This document shows, piece by piece, positions 37,530 through 49,282 of a stretch of 64,000 nt of DNA; positions within the stretch are counted from its first letter, which is position 1, and every line of letters begins with the position of its first letter. Origin of the DNA: Beta vulgaris subsp. vulgaris (taxonomy: Eukaryota > Streptophyta > Magnoliopsida > Caryophyllales > Amaranthaceae); assembly GCF_026745355.1 (NCBI RefSeq), contig NC_079208.1, forward strand, positions 18,345,213-18,409,212, written 5' to 3'. The translations under genes and the position numbers were made by a program. The notes under the pieces are model-generated. The model made no database searches and was not told the origin of the DNA. It saw only the letters and a list, made by a program, of their open reading frames with translations.

Positions 37530-38881
37530 TGTTGAACCCTAGTTTTGATGATGACAAAGAAACAAAGATGCAAACTAAGTAGTGAACTAATGAGTTATTT
37601 AAGTGTATATTTTAAGGTATCAATGAAAGGAACTAGGAGAATACGAAGTCAAGGAAGAAGTCAAAGAGGATTTCAAAGGCTAAGTAAAGAGTTTCTATAA
37701 GTTGATACTGGAGCAAGCATTGGATCAAGAAGAATAAAAGCAGGCGTTTTATTTTCTAGTTCCATTGTAAAGGAACAAAGTAAGGATGGTAAGGAACATT
37801 GGCAGTTTTATTTGAGAATGAGAGTTTGTTCCTTTCTAAGGAACAAACTAAGTGGCACTAAACGAATCTGTTAAAGGAACTTGGTTTATAAAAGGAACTA
37901 GACTTAGGCGTGCAGAAGTATAACGGTACAATTATGCAATTGAGTAAGTCATGCCTAAATAATCGGAAATCAGTTATTATCTAATTGAAAATCAGTTTTA
38001 ACAGAAAATCTTTTTAAGGAAAAGATTTTGTTTTTCGGAAAAAATAAGAAAATAATTATCCGGTTTTTAAAGAGTTTGTTTAAAAGATATTTTTCTTAAA
38101 GATTAAAAATTCAGTTTTAATAATAAAACTGTTTTTATTTAACTGATTTTCGGATAAACTCAAGAAACTCCTAATCTTTAGGAGTTGTGGCTAAAATATA
38201 TCCACGTTCAAATGAGATCATGGAATCATGGGACATGATGAGAAACGTGTTCCTTATGGGAAGGAACATCATGGGTTAATGGACTTAACATGTAATCGAT
38301 TTTAACTCCCACGTTCTTTGTGATTGTCACTATAAATATTGAAGTCTAAATGAGTTCCAAAGTGTGTCTGACTAAGTAATTAAGTGAGTTTAACTAATTA
38401 AGTGTCAGTGCCTTCATTCTCTCATAATAGCCATTTGTTCTTTGCTTTCTTACTCTAATTCCACTAAGCTTATTTCGATCAATTGTATTTTGGTTTTTGG
38501 GGTAAGGGAACTTTGAGTGAAGTTCTGTAAGAGAGACTTTGAGTAAGCTTGTATGAGTGAGAAAACTTCGAGTGAAGTTGAGAGGAACTACTGTTAAGGA
38601 ACAGTGGCTCAGGAACTTGAGTTTAGGAACTCAAGGTGTGGCTCGAGTTAGAATTAGGTTGTAACAAAGTTGTTTGGCCTAATTAGTGAAAGAGTTGAGT
38701 TTAAAATCCCTAGTGGTCGAGGTTGTTTCTTCTTGTTGGGCCCAAGAAGTTTTTCCTCGTAAAAATCCCTTGTGTTCCTCTAGCTTGTTTATTCGTTTAA
38801 GTTTAAATTTCCGCAAAAAATTATGTTTATTTCTACACCTACAATTCACCCCCCTCTTGTCGTGTTCCTAGCGAAATAACA
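37530..38881 (+). repeat. 3' LTR of the Sirevirus-type element
   Basis: 1352 bp from TGTTGAACCC to GAAATAACA. It is complete, whereas the 5' LTR lacks the first ~64 bp. The right junction enters a unit of the ~0.7 kb tandem repeat. Confidence 0.88.
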
Positions 38882-39921
38882 ATAGAATTCTCTTAAATCG
38901 TAACATAGTTGAAAACCATGATTTCAGTGTAACAATCGATGATGAAGGGCATAAGAAAATCTTTAAGAAAGTATTTGATCGATCACCATCACTAAATGTC
39001 AAAGATTACTTCACTTCTCTATCTTGCGAGATCGTCTGATACATGAAAAATTGCTATAATCATGCCAATGATTATTATTATCGCACGCGAAATGGTACAA
39101 AAAGTTTTTCTATTCTTATTTTTTTATATTAATGAAAAAAGAGCTTCTTTTGGGTGTTTAATTATTATTCGTGAATATGAGATTGAAGCATCCCTTAGGC
39201 GTTTTTTTTTTTTCCATTTATCTATATTGACTTATATGGTGCACTCTGTCATTGTAAATAACTTGAAAGTAATTAGCTCACACTTTACATTTAATAATAT
39301 TGTACCTTTTTATTCCATTGATACTTCACTTTTCAGAAAAATACTCATTACCGGAGCTTTTAAAAAATGGTCAAATTCGTATTTTCTTTTTTGGTCCGAA
39401 AATTATTTTTGGTTTGACAATTATTTTTGGTCCGCAATTTTCTTGTTGTCCGAAAATTATTTTTTCCATTGGTGGTGTTAGAACAGCTTCAACCAATCAC
39501 TTCTTTTTTCAATATGGAGTTAGCTTCATTTCTCAGTCAAAACAATTCGGATGACAGTAACTCTAAATCAAGGTCTTTTTGGTGAAAAGTAGATTAATAG
39601 AATTCTCTTAAATCGTAACATAGCTGAAAACCATGATTTGAGTGTAACAATCGATGATGAAGTGCATAAGAAAATCTTTAAGAACGTCTTTGATCGATCA
39701 CAATCACTAAATGTCAAAGATTACTTCACTTCTCTACCTTGCGAGATCGTCTGAAACATGAAAAATTGCTATAATCATGCCAATGATTATTATTATCGCA
39801 CGCGAAATGGTCCAAAAAGTTTGTCTATTCTTATCTTTTTATATTAATGAAAGTGAATATGAGATTGCAGTATCCTTTAGGTGTTTTTTTTCCATTTATC
39901 TATATTGAGTTATATGGTGCA

Positions 39922-40936
39922 CACTAGTGGAGAAAACTCCATGTGCTACTTGTCAAGTGCTTGGGTTGAACAATCAACCGAAGCACTTGTGAAAATTTTA
40001 ATATTAAAAATTCACAAGTGCTTCGGTTGGTAAGTCCACTGGAGCACTTATTCACAAGTGCTTCGGTTGACTAGTCACGCACTTGTGAATAAGAGCTCCG
40101 GTGGTTCAACCCAAGCACTTGCACACGTTTTGTTGGCTCGCGCTACACTTATTCACAATTTTTTGAAGGACGCGCTAATTATAATTAACACGTTTAATTT
40201 GGAACGAAATCAGTTCCTCCTCCCTCAAACTCCTCTCTACTTCGCTCCTCACGAAATCAGTTCCTCCTCCCTCAAACTCCTCTCTACTTCTTCGCTCCTC
40301 ACGAAATCAGTTTCTCCTATGTACTTCGCTCATCAGAACCCTCAAGAAATCAGTTCAATTGCACTCAAATTTGGGAACTAAATTTTCTTTGCCGCCAATC
40401 TTCTCCATCAATCAGTTCAATTGCACTCGAAATTGGGAATTAAATTTTCTTTGTCGCCAATCTTCTCCGTCAATCAGTTCAATTGCACTCGAAATTGGGA
40501 AAATCTTCTCCCCGTCAATCTCTCGCTGATGTCGCTGCTGGTGTCCCGGTCAATCTGCTGCACTAAACTCCCGAGGTTTCTCTCTCTTCCTTATTGTAAT
40601 TTGAGTCATCAATACGCAATTTTTTTGGTGGTTTTAGTGGTTGTTTGAGCGCAAATTTTGTTTTTTTTTTCTATGGATTTCTGAGTTGAGCATTTTTTTG
40701 TTGGTTTTGTGTGGTATTTCAACAGAAGCAGAAATCTTGGTGTTTGATGTGGGTTTTATGTGTGTGTTTTTTTTGTCATGGCTCTGGATTTTCTTTGTGA
40801 GGTAGAACTTAGAAGACAGTAAGTGTTTTGTGGAACCAAATAAATGCTCAAGTGCTCGTATGGGGTCTGCTACGGGTGAAATACGGAGCACTTATAGTGT
40901 TTTTAACCGGAGCACTTGATGTTTTTTCCACTAGTG
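39922..40936. mobile_element. Non-autonomous CACTA transposon (1015 bp)
   Basis: The ends are CACTAGTGGAGAAAAC and GTTTTTTCCACTAGTG, with target duplication GCA (39919-39921, 40937-40939). Subterminal repeats of the CAAGTGCTTCGGTTG type occur in both orientations near 39955-40130 and 40845-40920. The core repeats 'acgaaatcagttcctcctcc' and ends in a splice-like region, again like a captured leader. There is no transposase. The subterminal motif differs from the CACTA element at 35068, so this is another family. Confidence 0.9.
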
Positions 40937-41719
40937 GCACTCTGCCATTGTAAATAACTTGAAAGTAATTACTTCACACCTTATATTTAATAATATCATA
41001 CCTTTTTATTCCATTGATAATTCACTTTTCAAAAAATAACTCATTACCGGAGCTTTTGAAAAATTGTCAAATTCGTATTTTATTTTTTGGTCCGAAAATT
41101 ATATTTGGTTCGGCAATTAGTTTTGGTCCGCAATTTTCTTTTGGTCTGAAAATTATATTTTCCATTGTTGGTGGTAGAACATGTTCAACCAATTACTTCA
41201 TTTTTTTAATATGGAGTTAGCCTTATTTCTCTATCGAAACAACTCGGATGACAGTAAATCTAAATCAATGTCTTTTTGGTGAAAAGTAGATTAATAGACT
41301 TCTCTTTGATCCTAACATAGTTGAAAACTATGATTTGAGTGTAACAATCGATGCTGAAGTGCAAAAGGAAATCTTTAATAGAGTCTTTGATCGATCACAA
41401 TCACTAAATGTCAAAGATTAATTCACTTCTCTTCCTTGCGAGATCGTCTGATACATGACAAATTGCTAAAATCATGCCAATGATTATTATTATCGCACGC
41501 GAAATGACCCAAAATGTTTGTCTATTTTTATATTTTTACATTAATGAAAAAAGAGCTTCTTTTTGGTGTTTAATTATTTTTCGTGAAGATGAGATTCAAG
41601 CATCTCTAGGCTTTTTTTTCCATTTATCTACATTAAATTATATGGTGCACTCTATCATTGTAAATAACCTGAAATTAATTAGTTTTCACCTTACATTTAA
41701 TAATATTGTAGCTTTTTAT

Positions 41720-43011
41720 TCTTTTTTTTTTGGTACATAATGAAAGTTAGGACACCCTTCTCTCAAGGGAGGCTCCTAACGAATCAAGAAGAACTAATTT
41801 CTTTAACAACGGTTCCGTAGAAATATCGATGTCAATCGAAGCAGCAGAAATGTTGTGACCTTTTTTTGATAGAAGATTTGTTACTTGATTAGCTTCCCGG
41901 AAAATATGCTTAATGGTGTAGAATCTAAATTGACGAAACAGTTGTCGAATGTCATCAATTAGGGTTTGGATAGTCCGGGGGCAGGTGTACTGCCCTTGCA
42001 GCACTCTTATAACTACTTGATTATCTCCTTCAATATATAGATCTTGAATATGCTGTTGAATGGCAAGTAATAGTCCATTTCTTAATCCCCAGGCTTCAGC
42101 AACGAGAGTTGAGGTTTGGCCAAATCGATAAACTTGAGCGGCCACAAGTAGACCAGCGGAGTTGCGAATGACAACACCGGCAGCGGCTGAAGAGTCAATA
42201 ACTGAACCATCAAAGTTAAGCTTGAAGCAACTGGAGGGAGGAGGCTGCCAGCTAACTGCAATGGAAGTAGGGGACCTGCAACAAGGGATTGAAGAGATAG
42301 TAAAGGATAAATCTATTGTAGTTCGAGTAATCCATTCCAAATACAAATGCCAAGCTCTGTAATAAATACGATTTAAATTCAGCGTAATTTCCTCGAAGAT
42401 AATTGAATTGCGTTCCTTCCAAATACTCCACAAATTGTAACAAAACAATTATAAGGCCTTAGGGTAGGGACGGAGAGACGTTAGGCATTGTACAAGATCT
42501 TGAGGTACTATATAACAGATTTTTGGTCGTATATAGTTTAAGTTCCAATATTGACTAATTAAGGGGCATGTGAAAAATAAATGGTCAAGAGTTTCATTAT
42601 CTGATTTACAAAGAGGGCAAATAGCGTCATTAGTGATTTGACGGTTAGCTAAATTGAATTTTAATGGCAAACCATTTTGTAGACATTGCCATAGAAAAAT
42701 TTGTACTTTAGGGGCTATATTAATGTTCCATATCCAGTTAAAAGACCAAGGGCTACTGTGAGAAGTAATTCCATGAGCGAGCCAGGTGGCCGTTTTAACA
42801 GAGAATTCACCAGAGCTAGTAAGCCCCCAACAAGGAACATCTGCGGTGGGATTACTAGGGATAGGAATCCCTAAAATTAGGTGGACGATATGGGAAGGAA
42901 CTAATTCATTAAGGAGAGAAACATTCCATTGCCTAGATGGAAGAATTACACTACTGACAGTAAGTTCCGGATTAGCAATAGCCATGATTTGAAAATTTAG
43001 CATTGACTTGA
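41720..43011 (-). mobile_element. 5'-truncated L1-like LINE with zf-RVT and RNase H
   Basis: On the minus strand the remnant reads a zf-RVT domain (C-P-L-C, then H...F..C; about 42449-43010) into an RNase H domain (41747-42448). One in-frame TAA at 42449-42451 separates them. RNase H acidic positions are visible in LNFDGS, AEAWGLRNGL and EGDNQVV. The last one appears changed, with REANQVTN in place of the usual REAN..AD. A poly(A) tail (plus-strand T run, 41722-41732) marks the 3' end. It interrupts unit 3 of the tandem repeat between '...tttttattc' and 'atacttcac...'. It is not functional. Confidence 0.85.
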
Positions 43012-43299
43012 CATGATACTTCACTTTTCAACAAAATACTCATTATCTGAGCTCTTGAAAAATGGTCAACTTCGTATTTTCTTTTTTGGTCCCAAAATTA
43101 TTTTTGGTTCGACAATTATTTTTGGTCCGCAATTTTCTTTTGGTTCGAAAATTATTTTTTGTCCGAAGTATTTTTTTCGGTACGAATTTTTTTATTTACT
43201 TCGATTTTTTTGCTTATATTGTCGAATCTTTTTTAGTTTGACACTTTTATTATTTTTGTTATTTAAAAATTATAATTACCGTATGCATTATTTTATTAC

Positions 43300-45538
43300 C
43301 TTCAAGTTTTATGATGAGCATGCTAATGATGAAGGAATATGTTGGTGGATATGAAAATGTAGGGGCTTCTAAACAAGATTTCAAAAACTTTTCAAGAGAT
43401 TTAAAGGCATATATTGAAGGGTCAGATGCTCAAATGTTTGTGGATAACTTTAAAATGACGAAGTTGTTATGGAGTTTGTTTTTCTTTTGATTATTATGTT
43501 GATCAAGAAGGGTGTCTTTGTAGAGCTTTTTAGGCGGATCCAATTTGTAGAAAGAATTATGCTCTCTTTGGGGACATGCTCACTTTTGATACCACATTCC
43601 AAACAAATAGGTATGACATGATAAAATTGTTATGTTCTGAAATCTTCATTTTAATGTTCTAAGAGCAAATGAATTATGTTCTAAACTACAACTTGTAATG
43701 TTCTAAACGACTACTATTAATGTTCTAAAATATATATCATATATTGTGAATATAAAACCTAAGTTCTACATATATATGTTTCCAAAGAAATTTCACATGT
43801 TTAAAAAAATCATGAAAATTAGGTAATAATCATGTTACCTAAAAAACATTTCATTAAGTTCAAACTAGATCTCTATGTTCTAAACTACTACTAGTAATCT
43901 TCTAAACTACTACTAGTAATCTTCTAAACTATTACTAGTAATATTCTAAAGTACTACTATTAATATTCTAACATGTATATCATATGTTATGAATATCAAA
44001 ACCTAACTCTTTAAATGTTCTAATTTGTACTTGTGTACTAATAATTTTTCATTTGTTTAATATATGTCATTATGTGTTCTAACTTGTACTTGTTGTGTTC
44101 TAGCTATAACATAATTTTTGGACCTTTTACAAGAGTTGATCACCACAAAAAGTGTGTTTCCTTTGGTGCTGGTTTTATTGCTAAGGAGGATATAATATCT
44201 TTTGAGTGGTTGTTTAAAATATTTCCTAAAGCAATGGGGAATAATGAGCCAAATTGCTTGATCACGGATCAAGATCCGACCATGAAGATTTCTATTAATA
44301 ATGTGTTTGAGAAGGCTAAGCATAGATTTTATATGTGGCAAATTATGAAGAAGGTTCCTGATAAAGTAGGGCGCACAATTTTTCAAGACATTGATTTCCT
44401 AAAGAAGCTTTCTTCTTGTGTGTGGAGCATATAAATTGATCTGAGCCTGTAGAATTTGAAGCTAAATGGAAGAAAGTGATTGATGAGTTTGATTTGGGAA
44501 ACAATGATTGGTTATGCGACATGTATGACATAAGAGAAATGTGGATTCCTGCTTATTTTAGAGACTTATTTATGGGAGGAATTATGAGAACAACTTCAAG
44601 ATCAGAAAGTGACAATAATTTCTTTTGTTCTTTTTTCAACCCTCATGTAACTCTTGTTAAGTTTAATATGAGGTTTGAAAGTGCAATTGATGCTCAAAGG
44701 CATGCTCAAGGTGAGAATGACAATAATTCTAAACATAAATGTTTTGAGTGTAAGACACCACTTGTAATTGAGAAGCATGAATTTCAAGATGAGGTTGAAT
44801 TTGCATGTTTTGCTTGTGGTGTAGATGAGTTGAAGAAAGAAAATAGCTTGGAAATTGTTGTAGTACATGAAGGAAATTGAATAAGAAGATTTGAGGTTGT
44901 GTTTAATTGTAGTGACAATTAAACGACGTGCTCTTACGAGTTGTTTGAGAGGCAAGGCATTCCATGTAGGCACATGGTTTGGTTTTGGAAATAAAAAAGG
45001 CTTGATAAGATTCCTGAACAATATGTACTCAATCGGTGGACTACTTTGGCCACTAAAAAGCCAATTTTTGATTCGGAAGGTAATATCATGGAACAATGTG
45101 CAAAAGCAGCTGACCATAAAAGATTATTGAATGACTTATGGTCGGAGATTCATACTTGTGTTAGCTTGGCAGAGAGTAATGAAGATGATCTTAGTGATCT
45201 GGTAAAAAAAGTTCGAGTATTGAGGTTGGATTTGGAAGCTAAGAAGTGTGCAAAGAATAATTCAAACAACAATGTTGCTAGCAAAGAGCAAGATATTGTG
45301 TCCTTGATAGGAGCTAGTGCTTCGAGTGAAAATTTGATTAAACCTCCTAAAATTTTAAAGAACAAAGGCACTGGTGTTCATGTGACACATGGAGTTAGTT
45401 CCACTGGGAGTGGGAAAAGGTTAAAGGATGATAAAGAGAAAAGTATTGAGCAAAGCTAAAAGAAGAAGAGGTTATGTCGAGGTTGTGGTGAGCTTTGTCA
45501 CCATGATATTCGAAATTGTCCTAACAAAATCAATTGAG
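43300..45538 (+). pseudogene. FAR1/FRS-like (MULE transposase-derived) gene, copy 1, N-truncated
   Basis: It begins in the middle of the family at NVGASKQDFKNFSRDLKAY near 43352. The MULE transposase core (FGPFTRVDHHKKCVSFGAG, CLITDQDPTMK) follows a GT-AG intron at 43611-44103. A SWIM-like region (GIPCRH pattern near 44960, out of frame), a coiled C-terminal segment, and a terminal Cys/His knuckle close it at 45536-45538. FAR1/FRS proteins are nuclear regulators descended from Mutator-like transposases. The N-terminal FAR1 DNA-binding domain is absent and at least four frameshifts or stops occur, so this copy is dead. Confidence 0.82.
43640..44095 (+). repeat. 22-bp minisatellite and long repeat in FRS intron, block A
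   Basis: Near-copies of a 22-bp unit (core TTCTAAACTACTACTAGTAA) occur at 43676-43730 and 43873-43965. Each run is followed by a 'gtatatcatatgtt'-type tail. The same unit plus tail recurs at 45665-45990. Confidence 0.75.
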
Positions 45539-47149
45539 TATGTGAGATATAAGAGAAATACTATACTTTTAGCACATATGTCTGTGTTTATGCGTGTATT
45601 TAGAACTTATATTTATGTTTTATATATCACAAAGTATTCTTATTTAGAATACATTTCTGTTTTAAGATTCTGAATTATGTTATAAACTACTACTAGTATT
45701 GTTCGAAACTACTACTAGTAATGTTCTAAACTACTACTAGTAATGTTCTAAAATGTATATCATATGTTCTGAATATCAAACCTAAGTTGTACATATTTAG
45801 CTAAAGGTTTCTACAGAAATTTGATATGTTCCCAAAAAAAAAATCATTCAAGTAAATAATAATCATATTACGAAAAAACTTTGATTCAAACTTAATTCCT
45901 AGATTCTAAAGTACCACTACTAATGTTCTAAACTACTACTAGTAATGTTCTAAAATGTATATCATATGCTCTGAATATCAATATAACAACAAGTTAGTTG
46001 TCTTACTGTTCAGTAAAAATGTTCACGTCTCCACTCCCATCTTTTTGTGTTACATTTGGAGCATAAACTATCTCATGTCCCTTATCACTAACACATAGGT
46101 TAAATAAATATATACTTAGAATGTATATTTGAACATGAGGGAGAAAATTATGATATAAACGACAATAAATAGACATTTTCAGAACATGATATAAACATTT
46201 TGAGAGCACTAGATAGGTATTTACAAACCTTCAATAATTTGGCAAAGGATGTATATATAGCTCATGCATTATCTTTTCACTTGACATGTCAGTTTGTGAT
46301 TTGAAGAATTTGATCAATTATCTTTTGCGTTGTGGTTGTGTAGTGTTTGAGAAATTTTGTTCTAATGTTGCTTTTGAATAATTTGATCATCTTTGTGTTT
46401 TGTTTGCATGGGTACATAATGGGTACAATAAAACGAGTTTGGTCATGTACATCAGTGCTACACTACATGTACATCAGTACTACACTACAAGTACATTAAA
46501 TCTTAAGGACATTATTATATACAAGTTAGGAATTTATATTGGATCGAAGGCAAAATAGCTGATACTTGAAAGTTTTTGGGAGTTCTCATATATGTTGTAA
46601 ATATGATTAGTTTGTAGCAACTATGACTTTTGTTCTAATCAGCATATATATAATTGATTTGCTCATAATTTTCATGATGGGTGTGATTGCTTTCTTCCAC
46701 CTTCATTTATTATTGGAACCTTGATATGTGATGAGAATATTGTTGTTTCCTAATGTTGCATTGACTTTTAACTTTCACATGTTATTTGCCCAAACCTAAA
46801 ACACTGACGACTCATACTTGCTTATGAAAAGTACATCTTTTTTTAACTGAGTTCTAATTTCACCCATGTGCTTGAATTGTTATTATGAATGTTTGGCATT
46901 GAAGAAGATAGTTTCTTTTAACTAAGTCGGAACTCATGTACATTAGGTCTTTTCCATATGTACATCATCGGTAACCTACATGTACATTAAATGTCTTATA
47001 AATATAAAAGTTGGATCAATATCATACACAAACATGAAATGTGATTTATGTATATCTAATTAATTCCTATGAATCTTTCAAGTAAGTTGTTTATTGTGTC
47101 TTTAAATTAAAATTATTGTGTTCTTTTTCTAGATTAATTTGAAGATTTC
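45539..47149. other. Spacer between FRS copies, with minisatellite block B
   Basis: Minisatellite units recur at about 45665-45750 and 45900-45985, with the same downstream tail as block A. Short 'catgtacatcagt' and 'acatgtacatta' words repeat at 46443-46500 and 46930-46990. Otherwise the region is AT-rich with no credible ORF. Confidence 0.65.
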
Positions 47150-48496
47150 ATGAAAACTCAACCTACGATTATAGAAGACTCTAATCAACATACTCCAACA
47201 ACACAAGTAGCAGGTGAATGATTGGCTTTCTCCTATGTGAGAATAAGAATTTCAATCATAAATGTTTATCAAATTCCAAAATAAAGATTTCTACTATGTG
47301 ATAGTTTGTGACTTTTTGATGACTATTATGCTAGTTTAGCGCTATAGTAAAAATTAGTAATATGACATAATTAGGTTGATGATACTAGTGTTCATATTTT
47401 CATGATGAATTAGTTGGTTAGATACTATTTCATTTGGTTAAAATTTTGTCTATTATGTGAATAAGATGAAGCTACTATATGCATTATTGTCTACTGTTTT
47501 GCATAAGTTAAGCTTAATTCATAGGTGATATATGATTTTCTTTTCAGCTAAGAGTGCCTTAGTACTTAGTTCTTTCAATACCACTATATGGGTTACACCT
47601 AGAGCACGCCCTTTTGTTACCCCAGGAGGAACAAGGGAGTGGATGCCTTTGTGCTCTAATGAGTTAACACATGTGTTGGGGATAAAGTTTGATACTTTCG
47701 AAGAAGGGATCAAATTCTATGATGCTTATGCTTTACATTGTGGCTCCAACACTCGAAAGTCGATGATTAACAAGAACAAGAGTGGTGTTGTTGCAATAAA
47801 ATATTGCCTATGCAATAAGGAGGGCTTTAAAGAGAAGTGTAAGGCAAAGAATGAGGATAAACCCAAACAATAAGAGGATGTAAAAGCTGCTACTAGAAAA
47901 AGGTTGGTGACAAGAGTGGGGTGTAAAGCTCAGTTTCTTCTTAAGATTCAAGAAGAAGGGGGATATTTTGTGAAAAACTTCTATGAAGGACACACCCACC
48001 CTCTTTACACACCAAGTTGTAGGAAATTCCAAAAGCAAGGTAGAAAAATGACAATTTTGCACAAGAAGTTCATAGTTGGTAATTCAAAATTGAATATTGG
48101 GCCAACAAAAAGTTTTAGAATCTTAAAAGAGAATGTTGGTGGATATGATAATGTTGGAGCTTCAAAGCAAGATTTCAAGAACTTCTCAAGGGATTTAAAA
48201 GCATATAGTGATGGCTCTGATGCTCAAATGTTTGTGGACAACTTTAAAATGAAAAAAATTATTTTGGGGTGCCTTCTTTTATGACTTTGAGGTAGATGAT
48301 GAACAATGTCTTACTAAGGCTTTTTGGGCGGATCCCATTTGTAGGAAAACCTATGCTTTATTTAGGGATATGGTCTCCTTTGATACCACTTATGAGACTT
48401 ATCGGTACAATATGGTCTTTGGGCCTTTTAGTGGTGTAATCACCATAAAAGATGTATCACATTTGGTGCCGGTTTTACTGCCAAGGAAGACATAGT
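47150..48496 (+). pseudogene. FAR1/FRS-like gene, copy 2, N-terminal half
   Basis: Exon 1 starts at ATG 47150 and ends at 47213 (GT follows). Exon 2 starts at 47548 after AG, and the phase is kept. It encodes the FAR1 DNA-binding (WRKY-GCM1-like) domain: GIKFDTFEEGIKFYDAYAL, TRVGCKAQF, the FYEGHTHPL Cys/His region, then the same KQDFKNFSRDLKAY segment found in copy 1. A nonsense TAA at 47871-47873 and a frameshift near 48262 disable it. Sequence after about 48496 no longer follows the family, so the transposase core and SWIM domain are missing. Copies 1 and 2 overlap by only ~300 bp and are complementary halves. Confidence 0.82.
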
Positions 48497-48970
48497 ATGA
48501 TATTAATTAGATATGGTAAAACAGTAATTCAAGGCTTTTATGAAATTCGTAAACAATGCTCATAAGGATGCATGAGTTTCGATCAATATTCAGAAGATAC
48601 TTCTTAATTTTGGTTAGGGCCTTAGGGGCAATGATATAGGAGGAGAGCTATTGGCTTTTATAGTTTAATATATAAACATGTGTTATCAAAACACCTAATA
48701 AAATAATGAAAAGGTGAAGTTACTTAATCGATTATAGTAAACGATGAATTAATTCCTGTGAGATTACGTGATCACTTAAGGGGGGGGGGGGATTTTGAAA
48801 TATGAATGGTTAAATTGAAGGGAAAAAGATTCTTTTTATTTTTTTATAACAAAACTCCCTTTAGAGAACTTATCTACCTACTAATATAGAGCTTACTAAG
48901 TAGTCTTTACTTCTTAGATAATATAGATGGTTTATACCTGGACGGGAGACCCTTGAATGAAACACATTTA
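48497..48970. other. Unassigned spacer with G run
   Basis: AT-rich sequence with a 12-13 base G run at 48779-48791. No gene or element end was recognised until the Tourist MITE. Confidence 0.55.
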
Positions 48971-49279
48971 GGGGGCGTTTGGTTCACGAAGTGGTATAGG
49001 TGTGGAATAAGGAATGAGATCGTAGTGGTATGGGTTGGAACTTGATACTTGATTCCATGCGTTTGGATATATCTTGGAATGAAGTTTTACTTTTTATTTT
49101 ATACCTAAAGGTTTGGTATGAGTCATACCCACCTCCCACCTTGGGTTTCTAAACCCCATTCCTTATGGATTTGAGGTATGGGTTTACAAATTTAAAATTT
49201 TGCAAACAAACACTATGTATAAGTTTTAGTCATTATAAACCCATACCTTATACCTTATTTTTTTGAACCAAACACCCCC
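48971..49279. mobile_element. Tourist-like (PIF/Harbinger) MITE, 309 bp
   Basis: Terminal inverted repeats GGGGGCGTTTGGTTCA and TGAACCAAACACCCCC differ at one position. They are flanked by the TTA target duplication (48968-48970 and 49280-49282) typical of the superfamily. The interior contains further inverted 'ggtatgggtt'-type words. It is non-coding. Confidence 0.9.
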
Positions 49280-49282
49280 TTA

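Larger units (their letters stand above)
26615..38881 (+). mobile_element. Sirevirus-type Copia retrotransposon, decayed, with CACTA insert
   Basis: A full-length-scale Copia element: 5' LTR (26615-27894, missing its first ~64 bp), tRNA-iMet primer site, gag, protease, integrase, RT, RNase H, an extra 3' ORF, polypurine tract, and 3' LTR (37530-38881). The post-pol ORF, the long LTRs and the 'ttgaaccctagttttgatga' LTR start point to the Sirevirus (Maximus/SIRE) lineage. All ORFs are broken by indels and stops. A 1592-bp CACTA element (35068-36659) interrupts the extra ORF. The target duplication cannot be checked because the left end is lost. Confidence 0.9.
38882..43180. repeat. Tandem array of an unnamed ~0.7 kb repeat, three units, invaded
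   Basis: Unit starts ('aatagaattctcttaaatcg' and variants) occur at about 38882, 39597 and 41291. Shared landmarks are 'tgatcgatcac', 'atcatgccaatgattattat', 'ttacatttaataatat' and 'ggtccgaaaattattttt' blocks. Net of insertions, the period is about 680-716 bp. Unit 2 is split by a CACTA element (39922-40936) and unit 3 by an L1-like LINE (~41720-43011). The Copia element to the left also joins at this array. ORFs within it are short and not shared between units, so it looks non-coding. Confidence 0.8.

Noticed and set aside
39062..39554. ORFs of 139 and 84 aa in the tandem repeat
   Set aside because: They are not conserved in the other repeat units and are Phe/Ile-rich translations of AT-rich repeat DNA.
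43676..45985. CRISPR-like spaced repeats
   Set aside because: The 22-bp units are directly adjacent without unique spacers, and the genome is a plant's.
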